Positions 9,879 to 18,601 are shown, numbered from the stretch's first letter. The stretch: 64,000 nucleotides of DNA from Vogesella margarita (GCF_028548475.1 NZ_JAQQLE010000004.1:1-64000), one strand, 5' to 3'. Translations and numbers: made by a program. Notes: a model not told the origin generated them from the letters alone.

Positions 9879-9893
9879 TTGCGGCCAACCTTG
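9879..9893 (+). repeat. Dispersed 15-base repeat, single copy
   Basis: Full consensus TTGCGGCCAACCTTG, placed between the maeB terminator and the ribosome site of the next gene. Confidence 0.85.
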
Positions 9894-9904
9894 TGGAGAT
9901 TCCG

Positions 9905-10150
9905 ATGAGCGCCGATTTCAATCCTGCCGATCCGTTCGCCCTGTTCCGCCAGATGATGCAAAGCGCAACCCCGCCGGGGGCGCAGCCCTTCCTGCCGCCG
10001 ATGAGCGAAGAGGAAATCGACCGCCGCATGGCCGAGCTGCGCGTGGTGGAAACCTGGCTCACCATGAACCTCGGTGCGCTGTCGATGCAGCTGCGCACCC
10101 TGGAAATGCAAAAGGCGGCCCTCGCCGCCCTGCGCCCGAAAAGCGAATAA
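9905..10150 (+). CDS. PhaM-like polyhydroxyalkanoate granule-associated protein
   Basis: 81 residues. The pattern is DPFALFRQMMQ, a proline-rich linker, then PMSEEEIDRRMAELRVVETWLTMN and LEMQKAALAAL. This matches my recollection of PhaM-family proteins, which activate PHA synthase and link PHA granules to the nucleoid. Most PhaM proteins have a longer basic tail; here the chain ends after the helical core, so the DNA-binding part may be missing. The start ATG at 9905 is preferred over GTG 9893 because GGAG sits 7 bases before it. No other PHA genes are nearby. The family call is from pattern memory only. Confidence 0.65.
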   Translation: MSADFNPADPFALFRQMMQSATPPGAQPFLPPMSEEEIDRRMAELRVVETWLTMNLGALSMQLRTLEMQKAALAALRPKSE

Positions 10151-10152
10151 AA

Positions 10153-10186
10153 AAACGTTGGCCGCAACAGCTTGCGGCCAACGTTT
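10153..10186. terminator. Inverted pair of the dispersed repeat (AACGTT variant), bidirectional hairpin
   Basis: AAACGTTGGCCGCAA and TTGCGGCCAACGTTT form a perfect 15-bp stem with a 4-base loop, between the convergent phaM-like gene and the gene at 10206. A-rich and T-rich flanks suit termination in both directions. Confidence 0.8.
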
Positions 10187-10205
10187 GCTTCACGACGCGA
10201 CCGGT

Positions 10206-10700
10206 TCAGCCCGCCAGTGCCGCGATGTCGAAACGGCAGGGATTGAGCGGCGTTTCCCCGTGCGGGATGCGGCTGGCGCGGCGTTCGTACTGCAGCCACA
10301 GCTGGCGCCGCGCCGGGGTATCGAACATCCGCGCATGCAGCTGGTCGAGGAAGTGCAGCATGGTCTGGGCATCGACGCGGGCCTTGCCCAGCGTCTGCTC
10401 GCCCAGCACACAGGACATCGCGTAACGCACCTGCGTCACCTCCGGCCCCAGCCTCGCCGGATCGGTCTGCCGCACCGCGCGCTGCCACGCCCGCGCCAGC
10501 TGACTGCTGGCGGCAAACGCTGCTGCATTGCCGGCAAAGCGCGCGGCAATCATGTCGCCGACGTCGTCACGCAGCAGGTCGCCATTGCGATCCGGCGGAA
10601 ACACGGACTCCGCCACCGGCAGGCGCGGCTGCGCCAGAAACAGTAACAGCGCACCGCCACTGGCTGCGGCAACGGCACTGATCAGCAATCGGCCCGCCAT
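10206..10700 (-). CDS. Small exported or membrane-anchored protein of unknown function
   Basis: 164 residues. The N-terminus MAGRLLISAVAAASGG plus LLLFLAQ is a signal peptide or membrane anchor. The following ~145 residues are soluble and probably periplasmic. A segment near residues 36-46, DRNGDLLRDDV, resembles a calcium-binding EF-hand or dockerin-like loop but is a single copy. I recognise no family. The gene lies downstream of the NSS transporter on the same strand with a 67-base gap, so cotranscription is possible. Codon use is like its neighbours. Confidence 0.6.
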   Translation of the reverse strand: MAGRLLISAVAAASGGALLLFLAQPRLPVAESVFPPDRNGDLLRDDVGDMIAARFAGNAAAFAASSQLARAWQRAVRQTDPARLGPEVTQVRYAMSCVLGEQTLGKARVDAQTMLHFLDQLHARMFDTPARRQLWLQYERRASRIPHGETPLNPCRFDIAALAG

Positions 10701-10767
10701 CCTCTTCTCCCGCTCCCGCGTGTCCTGTTGGTTAGATCGCCGACACGGCCGCGCATGCCCCGCCGTA

Positions 10768-12150
10768 TTACAGCAGCCCCAGCCCCTTCAGCATCACCAG
10801 CAGGATCAGCAGCGGGGTCACGTATTTCAGCAAGCCATACAGCAGCTGCACCACGACACGGTTGTGCAGCACACCCTCGTTCGACAGCGCCGCCATCATC
10901 TTGTCCTTGCCCCACACCCAGGACACGAACAGGCAGATGAAGATGCCGCCTATCGGTAACAGGATGGACGACGACACGAAATCGAACAAGTCGAAGAAGG
11001 TCATGCCGAACAGTTTGACGTCGGCCAGCACGCTATTGGACAGCGCGCAGCTAGAACCGATCACGCCCAGCAGCAACAGGTTGATCAACGTCGCCTTGGC
11101 ACGGCTGATGCCGAAACGGCCCACCATCACCGACACCGGCACCTCAAGCAGCGACAGCATCGCACCGGTGGCCGCTACCGCCGACAGCACGAAGAATAGC
11201 ACCATGAACAGGTGCCCCATCGGCATGCTGGCGAACACCGCCGGAATGGTGATGAACAGCAGCGACGGCCCGGCTTCCGGCTTGAAGCCGAAGGTGAACA
11301 CCGCCGGGAACACCACGATGCCGGCCAGCATCGACACGAACAGGTCGGCGCTCATCACCCGCACCGTGGTGGCCGGAATATTCTGGTCGTCACGGAAATA
11401 GCTGCCGTAGGTCATCATGGTGCCCATGCCGATCGACAGCTTGAAGAACGCCAGGCCCATCGCGATCAGCGCCACTTCGGCGGTGATCTTGGAGAAATCG
11501 GGGGCGAACAGGAAGGCCAGCCCCTGCGCCGCGCCCGGCAGCATCAGGCTGCGCACGCCCAGCACCAGCAACAGGATGAACAGCACCGGCATCAGCTTCT
11601 TGGTGACCGCCTCGATACCCTTGGCCACGCCCAGCAACAGGATGCCGCCGATGAACAGCAGCACGCCCCACTGCCACAGCAGCGACTGCAGCGGATCGGA
11701 CACCAGCGCACCGAACGCGGCCGAGGTCTGCGCCGGATCCTTGCTCAGGATATCGCCGCCGATGGCCTTGAACACGTAGGCGAACACCCAGCCCGCCACT
11801 TCGGAATAGAACGACAGGATCAGAAACGCCGCCAGCACGCCGGAGGCGCCGATCAGCCACCAGTACTGTCCGGCCGGTGCCAGCACCCGCAGGGTGGTGA
11901 CCGCATCGGCCTTGGCTTTGCGGCCGAGCATGATCTCGGCAATCATCACCGGCAGGCCGACCAGCAGCGTGGCCAGCAGGTAGACCAGCAGGAAACCGGC
12001 GCCGCCGTTGGCACCGGTGACATAAGGAAACTTCCAGATATTGCCCAGCCCGACCGCGGAGCCGAGCGTCGCCGCCAGCACGCCGAAGCTGCTGGTAAAG
12101 GCATCCCGAGCCTGACCCGCGGGTGTCACGGGTTGCGTAGTTTGTTTCAT
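10768..12150 (-). CDS. Neurotransmitter:sodium symporter (NSS/SNF) family transporter
   Basis: 460 residues with about 11-12 membrane helices. The first helix carries LGSAVGLGNIWKFPYVTGANGG, the unwound Na+/substrate-binding helix 1 typical of LeuT-like transporters. NSS proteins import amino acids or related compounds with Na+. The ATG at 12150 is chosen because AAGGTGG lies at proper spacing; an upstream GTG at 12162 is too close to that site. The substrate cannot be predicted. Upstream lies only a repeat element and the end of argE. Confidence 0.9.
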   Translation of the reverse strand: MKQTTQPVTPAGQARDAFTSSFGVLAATLGSAVGLGNIWKFPYVTGANGGAGFLLVYLLATLLVGLPVMIAEIMLGRKAKADAVTTLRVLAPAGQYWWLIGASGVLAAFLILSFYSEVAGWVFAYVFKAIGGDILSKDPAQTSAAFGALVSDPLQSLLWQWGVLLFIGGILLLGVAKGIEAVTKKLMPVLFILLLVLGVRSLMLPGAAQGLAFLFAPDFSKITAEVALIAMGLAFFKLSIGMGTMMTYGSYFRDDQNIPATTVRVMSADLFVSMLAGIVVFPAVFTFGFKPEAGPSLLFITIPAVFASMPMGHLFMVLFFVLSAVAATGAMLSLLEVPVSVMVGRFGISRAKATLINLLLLGVIGSSCALSNSVLADVKLFGMTFFDLFDFVSSSILLPIGGIFICLFVSWVWGKDKMMAALSNEGVLHNRVVVQLLYGLLKYVTPLLILLVMLKGLGLL

Positions 12151-12274
12151 GGTTTGTCCCACCTTGAAATGACAACAAGCCCGCCGCCGTGGATAACGGC
12201 GCGGGCATCACTCTCCACCGCAATGGAGGGTCGGGATTTTGAAGGGGGAACGAAAGACAGTAAAGAAGATTCTT

Positions 12275-12416
12275 AGAGCGTGTTCATGATCTAGCGAGCT
12301 AGAGCGAGACAAGGCGAAAACGGCTGAGGAAGCGGAGTTGACATGGGGTCAATGAGCATTCCGAAGCCGTTTTCAACGCAGTATCGCCGAAGCGCAGCAG
12401 ATCGTGAACAGGCGCT
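12275..12416. repeat. MITE-like palindromic element, copy 1
   Basis: About 142 bp bounded by AGAGCGTGTTCA and TGAACAGGCGCT, imperfect inverted repeats. Inside, AAAACGGCT (12317-12325) pairs with AGCCGTTTT (12365-12373), and TTGAC (12338-12342) pairs with GTCAA (12348-12352). The same architecture recurs at 49378-49518 and 62282-62433. It is non-coding and touches the argE stop codon. It may be a non-autonomous transposable element or a structured intergenic repeat. Confidence 0.8.
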
Positions 12417-13579
12417 TACAGCCCCGCCGGACACACAAGGCGCCCGGTCAGCCGCAACAGCCAGTCGCGGCACAGCGCCAGCTGCCCGAGTTCGACATAC
12501 TCGTCGGGACGGTGCGCCTGCTCGATCGAACCGGGGCCGCACACCACCGCGGCAATGCCGGCCTCGGCAAAGCGGCCGGCCTCGGTGGTGTAGGCCACCG
12601 CCTCGCCACGGCAGCCGTGGCACAGCGCGTCGACATGCTGGCGCACGCTGCTGTCGGCGTCCGATTCGAACGGCGGGCAGTTGACCAGCGGCTCGAAGCT
12701 GATCGCCGCCTCCGGCGCCACCTGCTGCATCTCCGCGCTCAGCAGTGCCGCGTAGTCGCGCACCGAGTCGACGAAGCGCTGGTGATTATCACCCGGCAAC
12801 CAGCGGCACTCGAACACGAACTCGCAATCCTTGGGCACGATGTTGGCCGCGGTGCCGCCGTGAATGACGCCGGTCTGCAAGGTGGTGAACGGCACGTCAT
12901 ACAGCGCCTGGCGCATACCGAAACTCTGCTCGGCATCGGCCAGCTTGCGGATGTGCACGATCAGCTTGGCGGCATACTCGATGGCATTGACGCCCTTGGG
13001 CGTCAGCGAGGAGTGCGCAGCGCGACCGAGCACGCGGCAACGGTAGTGTGCAATGCCCTTGTGCGCGATCACCGGCCGCATCATGGTCGGCTCGCCGATG
13101 ATGCAACCCTCGATTGGCAGCTGGCGCTGCTGCAGGTCGGCAATCAGGCGCCCGACGCCCAGGCAGCCGACCTCCTCGTCATAAGACAGAGCGATACCGA
13201 TGGCGCGCTGCAGCTGGCCGGCTGCGGCCAACCTTGTCCACTCTTCGACCAGGGACAGCACGCAGGCGATGAAGCCTTTCATGTCGCAGCTGCCGCGACC
13301 GTAGAGACGGCCCTCGCGCTCGCTCATGACAAAAGGGTCACTCTGCCAAACCTGGCCGTCGACCGGCACCACATCGGTGTGCCCGGACAGCACCACGATC
13401 GGCAACGCCGGACCCCCGATCACCGCGAACAGGTTGGCCTTGTCGCCGGCATCGGAAAAGGTCAGCGTGCTGTCCACGCCAAACTGCGCCAGATAGTCCT
13501 TCACCCACCGGATCAGGGCCAGGTTGGACTCACGACTGGTGGTATCAAAAGCGATCAGTTGGGCGAGGATGGTTTGCAT
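12416..13579 (-). CDS. argE: Acetylornithine deacetylase ArgE
   Basis: 387 residues, normal for ArgE. It is an M20-family metallohydrolase that removes acetate from N-acetylornithine in arginine synthesis. Metal and catalytic motifs are in order: SGHTDVVPVD (first metal His and catalytic Asp), RGSCDMKG (bridging Asp), SYDEEVGC (catalytic Glu pair) and the C-terminal metal His in EQAHRPDEYVE. The ATG lies only 7 bases after the flgL stop on the same strand, so it is probably read through from flgKL, an unexpected partner. A copy of the dispersed repeat lies inside the gene (13223-13236) and the MITE-like element begins at its stop. Confidence 0.92.
   Translation of the reverse strand: MQTILAQLIAFDTTSRESNLALIRWVKDYLAQFGVDSTLTFSDAGDKANLFAVIGGPALPIVVLSGHTDVVPVDGQVWQSDPFVMSEREGRLYGRGSCDMKGFIACVLSLVEEWTRLAAAGQLQRAIGIALSYDEEVGCLGVGRLIADLQQRQLPIEGCIIGEPTMMRPVIAHKGIAHYRCRVLGRAAHSSLTPKGVNAIEYAAKLIVHIRKLADAEQSFGMRQALYDVPFTTLQTGVIHGGTAANIVPKDCEFVFECRWLPGDNHQRFVDSVRDYAALLSAEMQQVAPEAAISFEPLVNCPPFESDADSSVRQHVDALCHGCRGEAVAYTTEAGRFAEAGIAAVVCGPGSIEQAHRPDEYVELGQLALCRDWLLRLTGRLVCPAGL
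13223..13236 (+). repeat. Dispersed repeat copy inside argE
   Basis: TGCGGCCAACCTTG within coding DNA; on the argE strand it encodes TRLAA. Confidence 0.75.
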
Positions 13580-13586
13580 GGTGCGA

Positions 13587-14561
13587 TCAGAGGTAGTTGA
13601 ACAGGGACAGGTTCTTCACTTGGGCAAAGGTTTTCTGCGTCACTTCCAGCGCTGTCCTGGCTATCTCGAAATCGGACACCGCCTTGGCCAGATCCAGGTC
13701 TTCCAGGTTGCTGATCTGCGACGCGTACTGCACGTTCAGCGCATCCCCCATCTCGATCAGCGAGTCAGTCTCCTGCATGCGCGATCCGAGCGAGGCACGA
13801 CTGGCCAATACCTGTGACAGACCGTCATCCAGCCCCTGAATCACCGCAGCCATATTGGCGACGTAGTTGGGATCCACCGGGCCGACCGACAGCGCACCAT
13901 CGAACACCGACAACGATTGCCACAGCTCGTTGCCGGCCGAGGTCGGCGGGGCCGACAAGGCCGGAGGAATCGGGACTGGAGGTGTAGAAGTGCGGCCGAA
14001 GACCAAGGAGCCGGGCTCGGTCACCGCAATCTCACGGCTGGACGAGATCGCCATATATTGGCGCTGGTCATTGCCCTGGTAGTTGATGTCCAGCTGCGGC
14101 GCGGTCGCCTGGATGGTCAGCGTAAACGGCGGTTGGCTCTTGTCGGTACCGCCAAAGATGTAGTTGGACGCGCCGTCAGTGCTGTTAGCCAACGCTATTA
14201 GCTCTTTCGCTTTCTCGCGCATCTCATTCTGAATCGCCCGCCGGTCCTCGTTGGTCAGCAACGTATTGCCAGCCTGCACCGCCAGGGTCTTGATCGATAT
14301 GACGGTGTCGGTGACATTACCGAGGATGGCATCGGTAATCGCCAGTTGGGAGGCAGCCGCCTTGGCATTGCTGGACTGCTGCGTAGTCATCGACTTGGAC
14401 TGGCTGACATCGACCAGCGCTGCTGCCGACACCGGATCGTCTGACGCCCGGTTGATGCGTTTCAGCGTTGACAGCTGCTCGTTGAGGCGATTGAGCTGGG
14501 AACCCTTGCTCTGCAGGTTGTAGGTGCCCATGATGTACTGGGTGTTGCTGCTGACTCTCAT
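13587..14561 (-). CDS. flgL: Flagellar hook-filament junction protein FlgL (HAP3)
   Basis: 324 residues. The N-terminus MRVSSNTQYIMGTYNLQSKGSQL and the RINRASDDPVSAAALVD segment are the flagellin-like D0/D1 helices, and the C-terminus DLAKAVSDFEIARTALEVTQKT closes the coiled coil. FlgL is exported through the flagellar type III apparatus and joins FlgK to the filament. A proline-rich stretch around residues 190-205 (TPPVPIPPALSAPP) lies in the variable middle domain. It follows flgK by 21 bases and is expected to share its sigma-28 type promoter. Confidence 0.95.
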   Translation of the reverse strand: MRVSSNTQYIMGTYNLQSKGSQLNRLNEQLSTLKRINRASDDPVSAAALVDVSQSKSMTTQQSSNAKAAASQLAITDAILGNVTDTVISIKTLAVQAGNTLLTNEDRRAIQNEMREKAKELIALANSTDGASNYIFGGTDKSQPPFTLTIQATAPQLDINYQGNDQRQYMAISSSREIAVTEPGSLVFGRTSTPPVPIPPALSAPPTSAGNELWQSLSVFDGALSVGPVDPNYVANMAAVIQGLDDGLSQVLASRASLGSRMQETDSLIEMGDALNVQYASQISNLEDLDLAKAVSDFEIARTALEVTQKTFAQVKNLSLFNYL

Positions 14562-14582
14562 TACCTTACCCTCTGAAAACTA

Positions 14583-16421
14583 TCAGCGCAGATCCAGCAG
14601 CGACTGGAACATTTCCTGTGCCACCTGAATGACCTTGCTCGATGCCTGGTAGGCCTGTTGATAGCGTATAAGATTCGCTGCTTCCTCGTCGAGATTGACG
14701 CCGGAGAACGATTCCCTCTTCAATTTTACTTCCTGCAACGCCGCTTCCTGCGCCTTCTGGCTCACCTGTACCACATTGGTGCGGCTACCGACGTAGCTGA
14801 CGGTCTGACCATAGAAAGACTGCAGGCTGCCAGTGCGCGCGGCGCCCACGGCCGGCAGAAAGGTGGAAGTAGAGTTGGGTGTAGCCGCCATCAGTGGCCG
14901 GGTTTGCAAGCGCGCCATTTCCAGCAGGTTGGCGTTGTCCAGCTGCGCCGATTCGCCGGCGGCGCCGGTGCGCGGCGTCACCGCGATGGTCTGGTTGCTT
15001 GCCGCCTGCCCCTCGAACTTGAAGGCGATATGCTGGCCGCTGGCGAGGGTGAATTCGTAAACGCCGGTCTGGCTTGCCGACTGGGTCACCGGCACGATGG
15101 TGCCGCCGAAGTCCGCCTCAAACGGCGGTGTGCTACCCGGGATATAGTTCAATGCCAGCGCCGGCGCCGCTGGCAAAAGCGGGTTGGCCGCCGGCGACAG
15201 ATTGGATACCTGCCAGATCGCCGAAATGGACGGCTTGCCGCCCGGCACCTCGGCCGGGTTGACCGGCACGGCGGCACCAGCCTGGATACCGGAGGCGACC
15301 GCCAGCTGTGATGGCTCCTGCATCGCAACGGCAAAACGGCGCAGCGCGTCACGCATCGCCTTGGCCTCGCCGGCCGGCGTAGTCGCATTCTCCGCATCCG
15401 TCCGGAACGACGTCAGGTCGGCAAACATCGGGGTACTGGCCGGCTGGCCGCTCAGGTCGACCCCCAGCGCCTGCTGCCGGTTCATCGCGTCGGAAAACTC
15501 GACCGCCATGCGGCCAAGGTCGGTCTGCACCCGGGTAACGTCGTAATTCAGCGTCGTCATGGCACCGGCGATACTACCACCGGCGATCAGCTGCGAATTG
15601 AGCACCACCGTGTTGTTGGTGCCCGGCAGTTTGATCGCCAGTGACGGCGCTTCAGGATCTTCCGGCTGCGCCGGTGCGCCGCGCGTCATGGTCATTTCGT
15701 AACTGGTCTCACCGATTACCAGCGGGTGGCCCTGACCGACATAGACACTGTACATGCCGTCAGATTGCTGGACTACGTCGGTCTTGATCAGCTTGTTCAG
15801 GTCGCGCACCAGCGTATCGCGCTGATCCAGCAGGTCGTTGGGCGCGCGTCCCTCTCCCTGATCCAGGGAAATGATCTGCTCGTTGAGGGCGGCAATCTGC
15901 TTGGCGTAGGAGTTGACCCCGTCCACCGAGGTATTGATCTGGTTGATCAGGCCGTTGCGCACCTCTTCCATGCGCGTGTTCATCGACTGGAAACGGCCGG
16001 ACAACGACTCGGCCTGGCTGATCACCGATTGCCGCGCAGCGATGGAGGTCGGCTGCTGGCTCAGGGTCTGCAGGCTGGTGTAGAAACCCTGCATCACATT
16101 GGAAAGGCCTGCATTGCCGTCTGTAATCAGGTTGTCGATATCAACGAGGGCGGTGGCTTGGGTCTGGAAGCCACTACTGGACGCGGTGACATTCTGCAGC
16201 TGCTCTTCCATGAAGCCGTCGTACAGCCGCGACACCGCGTACAGGTCGACACCGCGGCCGGCGTAACCGTAGCCAACAAACTGCGGCGTCGCCGCACTCT
16301 GGGAAAGACGCTGGCGGTTGTAGCCATCGGTATTGACGTTGCTGATGTTGTGGCTGGTCACGTCCAATGCCGCGCGTGCCGCATTGAGGCCACTGATGCC
16401 AATACTGAAAATCCCGCTCAT
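14583..16421 (-). CDS. flgK: Flagellar hook-associated protein FlgK (HAP1)
   Basis: 612 residues. The N-terminus has FSIGISGLNAARAALDVTSHNISNVNTDGYNRQR with the axial-protein pattern, and the C-terminus VNLDEEAANLIRYQQAYQASSKVIQVAQEMF is the matching D0 helix. FlgK caps the hook and links it to FlgL. The middle ~350 residues are variable. RBS AGGGAGAG lies upstream of the ATG. A sigma-28 type promoter at 16442-16469 precedes it and overlaps the end of flgJ, so flgKL are expected to be late genes. Confidence 0.96.
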   Translation of the reverse strand: MSGIFSIGISGLNAARAALDVTSHNISNVNTDGYNRQRLSQSAATPQFVGYGYAGRGVDLYAVSRLYDGFMEEQLQNVTASSSGFQTQATALVDIDNLITDGNAGLSNVMQGFYTSLQTLSQQPTSIAARQSVISQAESLSGRFQSMNTRMEEVRNGLINQINTSVDGVNSYAKQIAALNEQIISLDQGEGRAPNDLLDQRDTLVRDLNKLIKTDVVQQSDGMYSVYVGQGHPLVIGETSYEMTMTRGAPAQPEDPEAPSLAIKLPGTNNTVVLNSQLIAGGSIAGAMTTLNYDVTRVQTDLGRMAVEFSDAMNRQQALGVDLSGQPASTPMFADLTSFRTDAENATTPAGEAKAMRDALRRFAVAMQEPSQLAVASGIQAGAAVPVNPAEVPGGKPSISAIWQVSNLSPAANPLLPAAPALALNYIPGSTPPFEADFGGTIVPVTQSASQTGVYEFTLASGQHIAFKFEGQAASNQTIAVTPRTGAAGESAQLDNANLLEMARLQTRPLMAATPNSTSTFLPAVGAARTGSLQSFYGQTVSYVGSRTNVVQVSQKAQEAALQEVKLKRESFSGVNLDEEAANLIRYQQAYQASSKVIQVAQEMFQSLLDLR

Positions 16422-16441
16422 GAATCACTCTCCCTTGTTCT

Positions 16442-16469
16442 TTATCGGCAGCCAGGTGTCCGAACTTTA
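16442..16469 (-). promoter_or_regulatory. Sigma-28 (FliA) promoter for flgKL
   Basis: On the minus strand TAAAGTTC (16469-16462), a 12-base spacer and GCCGATAA (16449-16442) match the FliA consensus TAAAGTTT-N11-GCCGATAA with one changed base. The -35 overlaps the flgJ stop codon. The -10 ends 20 bases before the flgK ATG. Confidence 0.85.
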
Positions 16470-17378
16470 GCGCGACAGCAGGGACTGGGCGACGCCGGCC
16501 AGTTTGCGCGCATACGCTGGATCGGTGGCGTAGCCGCCCTGCTGTAGCGCTACGGCAAAGCCCTGCGCGTCATCACCCTGATTCAGTGCGCGCTGGTAGC
16601 GGCTGCTGCCTTCCAGCAACTTGGCGTAATCGTCGAATGCCGCCTGCAGGCTCGGGTAGGAGCGGAACGACTCCACCTGCTTGCGTGCCTTGCCGTCGAC
16701 GTACTCGGTGGTCAGGGTCGCCACCGACTCGCCGCGCCACGAACCGCCGGCCTTGATGCCGAACAGGTTGTAGCTCTCGCGGCCATCCGGATGGCGGATG
16801 CTGCGGCTGCCCCAGCCGCTTTCCAGCGCGGCGTGGCCAACGAGCAACTCCGGCGCCACGCCGAGCCGCTCTGCCGCCGCCGCCGCATGCGGCAACAGGG
16901 TGCTGACAAATGCCTGCCGCTCAGTCGGGATCGCCACCGGAGCCGGAGCCGGAGCCGGCGCGGCGGTGCCGGCGGCTTCCGCGTACTGGCGGATGGCTTT
17001 TGCCGCCGTGGCGGGCAGCGCCGGCAGAGGCAGCATGCCGCTGCTGGCGGCCGGCGTCGCCGTCCGGTCTATCCGCGCCACGCCCTCGATCTGGCGCGCC
17101 AGCATCTCGGCCAGCCCGGTCCCACCGCCCTGCACCATCGCGTTGACCATCTGCTGGTCGAGCATGCCGCGATAGGTGCCCAGCTCCGAGGAATCCTCTT
17201 CACCGTCGAAACCGTTGCTGCGCATCGACGCCATCATCTGGTTGAGCAGAATGGCCTCGAACTGGCTGGCAACCTGCCGGATCGCTTCCTTCGGATTGCT
17301 GCGTGCAAGGGAAGACAGGCGCTCGGTCGCATTGGGATCGATCGCTAACTGATTGCTGGCATCACGGGAAACTTGCAT
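16467..17378 (-). CDS. flgJ: Flagellar rod-assembly protein / muramidase FlgJ
   Basis: 303 residues. The N-terminal ~100 residues are the rod-binding domain (ASQFEAILLNQMMASMR, ELGTYRGMLDQQMV). An Ala/Pro linker with repeated AP pairs (~140-150) follows. The C-terminal ~150 residues are a peptidoglycan-hydrolase domain of the beta-N-acetylglucosaminidase type (GHAALESGWGSRSI with the catalytic Glu). It caps the growing rod and opens the cell wall for it. Unlike the rest of the operon it is separated from flgI by a terminator and has its own sigma-54 type promoter. Confidence 0.95.
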   Translation of the reverse strand: MQVSRDASNQLAIDPNATERLSSLARSNPKEAIRQVASQFEAILLNQMMASMRSNGFDGEEDSSELGTYRGMLDQQMVNAMVQGGGTGLAEMLARQIEGVARIDRTATPAASSGMLPLPALPATAAKAIRQYAEAAGTAAPAPAPAPVAIPTERQAFVSTLLPHAAAAAERLGVAPELLVGHAALESGWGSRSIRHPDGRESYNLFGIKAGGSWRGESVATLTTEYVDGKARKQVESFRSYPSLQAAFDDYAKLLEGSSRYQRALNQGDDAQGFAVALQQGGYATDPAYARKLAGVAQSLLSR

Positions 17379-17415
17379 GGCAGGAACGCTAAACAGACAC
17401 AGATGCGGGAATTAC

Positions 17416-17431
17416 AGCAAGAATCAGGCCA
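17416..17431 (-). promoter_or_regulatory. Sigma-54 type promoter for flgJ
   Basis: The minus strand reads TGGCCTGATTCTTGCT. The -24 GG and -12 GC elements are at the right separation for the sigma-54 consensus TGGCACG-N4-TTGCT. It starts directly after the flgI terminator and 38 bases before the flgJ ATG. Confidence 0.7.
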
Positions 17432-17432
17432 G

Positions 17433-17465
17433 CAAAAAAGGCGATGCCCGTCGGGACATCGCCTT
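17433..17465 (-). terminator. Rho-independent terminator after flgI
   Basis: On the minus strand AAGGCGATG and CATCGCCTT form a stem around TCCCGACGGG and run into six Ts. It ends the flgBCDEFGHI transcript before flgJ. Confidence 0.87.
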
Positions 17466-17474
17466 GTCTGTGGC

Positions 17475-17489
17475 TTGCGGCCAACCTTG
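17475..17489 (+). repeat. Dispersed 15-base repeat, single copy
   Basis: Full TTGCGGCCAACCTTG, 4 bases beyond the flgI stop. Confidence 0.85.
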
Positions 17490-17493
17490 CTGA

Positions 17494-18591
17494 TCAGATG
17501 ATCTGCAATTCCGCCTTCAGTGAGCCGGAAGCCTTCATCGCCTGCAGGATGGAAATCAGATCCTGCGGCGTGGCACCGACCGAATTCAGGGCGCCGACCA
17601 CCTCCGACAACGAAGCACCGCCGGGAATATTCACCACTTTGCTGCCGTCGGCACTGACGCTGACGTCGGCCTTGCGGGTGATTGCCGTCTGGCCGCCGCT
17701 CAGCGGTGGCGGTTGGCTCACCGTCGAGGTGCTGTTGACCGTCACCGACAGGTTGCCGTGGGCAATCGCGCACGGGTCGATGCGCACCGCCTTGTTCATC
17801 ACGATGGAGCCGGTGCGGGCGTTGATGATCACCAGGGGGGAAACTTCTGCCGCCTCGACGGCAATATTTTCCAGCCGCGACAGAAACTGGATGCGTGCAT
17901 TGCTATCCTGCGGCGCCCGCACCTCGATCTGGCGGCCGTCCAACGCGCGCGCCGTCTGGCCGCCCAGCTCGCGGTTGATTGCCTGCACCACACGGTTGGC
18001 GGTGGTGAAGTCCGACTCCAGCAGTTGTAGCGCCACCATGTCGCCCATGCCCAGCGAGGCTGGCAGCTCGCGCTCGACCGTCGCCCCCGACGGAATGAGG
18101 CCAACGCTGAGGTGATTGATCTGCGTCTTGCTGCCACCGGCGGCAGCACCGGCACCGCCGACCACCACATTACCCTGTGCCAGCGCGTAGATCTGGCCGT
18201 CGATACCCTTCAGCGGCGACAGCAGCAAGGTGCCGCCGCGCAGGCTCTTGGCGTCACCGATCGACGACACCGTGATGTCCAGCGACTGACCGCGCCGTGC
18301 AAACGGCGGCAGGGTTGCGGTCAGGCTCACCGCGGCCACGTTTTTCGGGTCGACCTTCATGCCCGACGGGATCTGTACTCCGAGCTGGTTCAGCATATTG
18401 CCCAGCGACTGGCCGGTGAACGGCGAGGCACTGGCCTTGTCGCCACTGCCGTCGAGGCCGACCACCAGGCCATAGCCGATCAGCGGGTTGGAGCGCACGC
18501 CGGCCACGCTGGCCAGCTCCTTGATTTTCTGTGCGGCAAACAGCGGGCTGGCAAACAACGCCAGGCAAACCACCACGACAAAACGCGACAT
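17494..18591 (-). CDS. flgI: Flagellar P-ring protein FlgI
   Basis: 365 residues with a signal peptide (MSRFVVVVCLALFASPLFA, cleaved before QKIKEL). Family landmarks are RSNPLIGYGLVVGLDGSGD, FTGQSLGNMLNQLG and DPKNVAAVSLTATLPPFARRGQ, all close to typical FlgI. It forms the periplasmic P ring around the rod. It lies 10 bases after flgH, so it is in the same transcript. Confidence 0.96.
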   Translation of the reverse strand: MSRFVVVVCLALFASPLFAAQKIKELASVAGVRSNPLIGYGLVVGLDGSGDKASASPFTGQSLGNMLNQLGVQIPSGMKVDPKNVAAVSLTATLPPFARRGQSLDITVSSIGDAKSLRGGTLLLSPLKGIDGQIYALAQGNVVVGGAGAAAGGSKTQINHLSVGLIPSGATVERELPASLGMGDMVALQLLESDFTTANRVVQAINRELGGQTARALDGRQIEVRAPQDSNARIQFLSRLENIAVEAAEVSPLVIINARTGSIVMNKAVRIDPCAIAHGNLSVTVNSTSTVSQPPPLSGGQTAITRKADVSVSADGSKVVNIPGGASLSEVVGALNSVGATPQDLISILQAMKASGSLKAELQII

Positions 18592-18601
18592 CGCTTATCC
18601 C

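Noticed and set aside
12275-12416. Insertion sequence with transposase
   Set aside because: The element is only about 140 bp with no open frame; it can at most be a non-autonomous relic.
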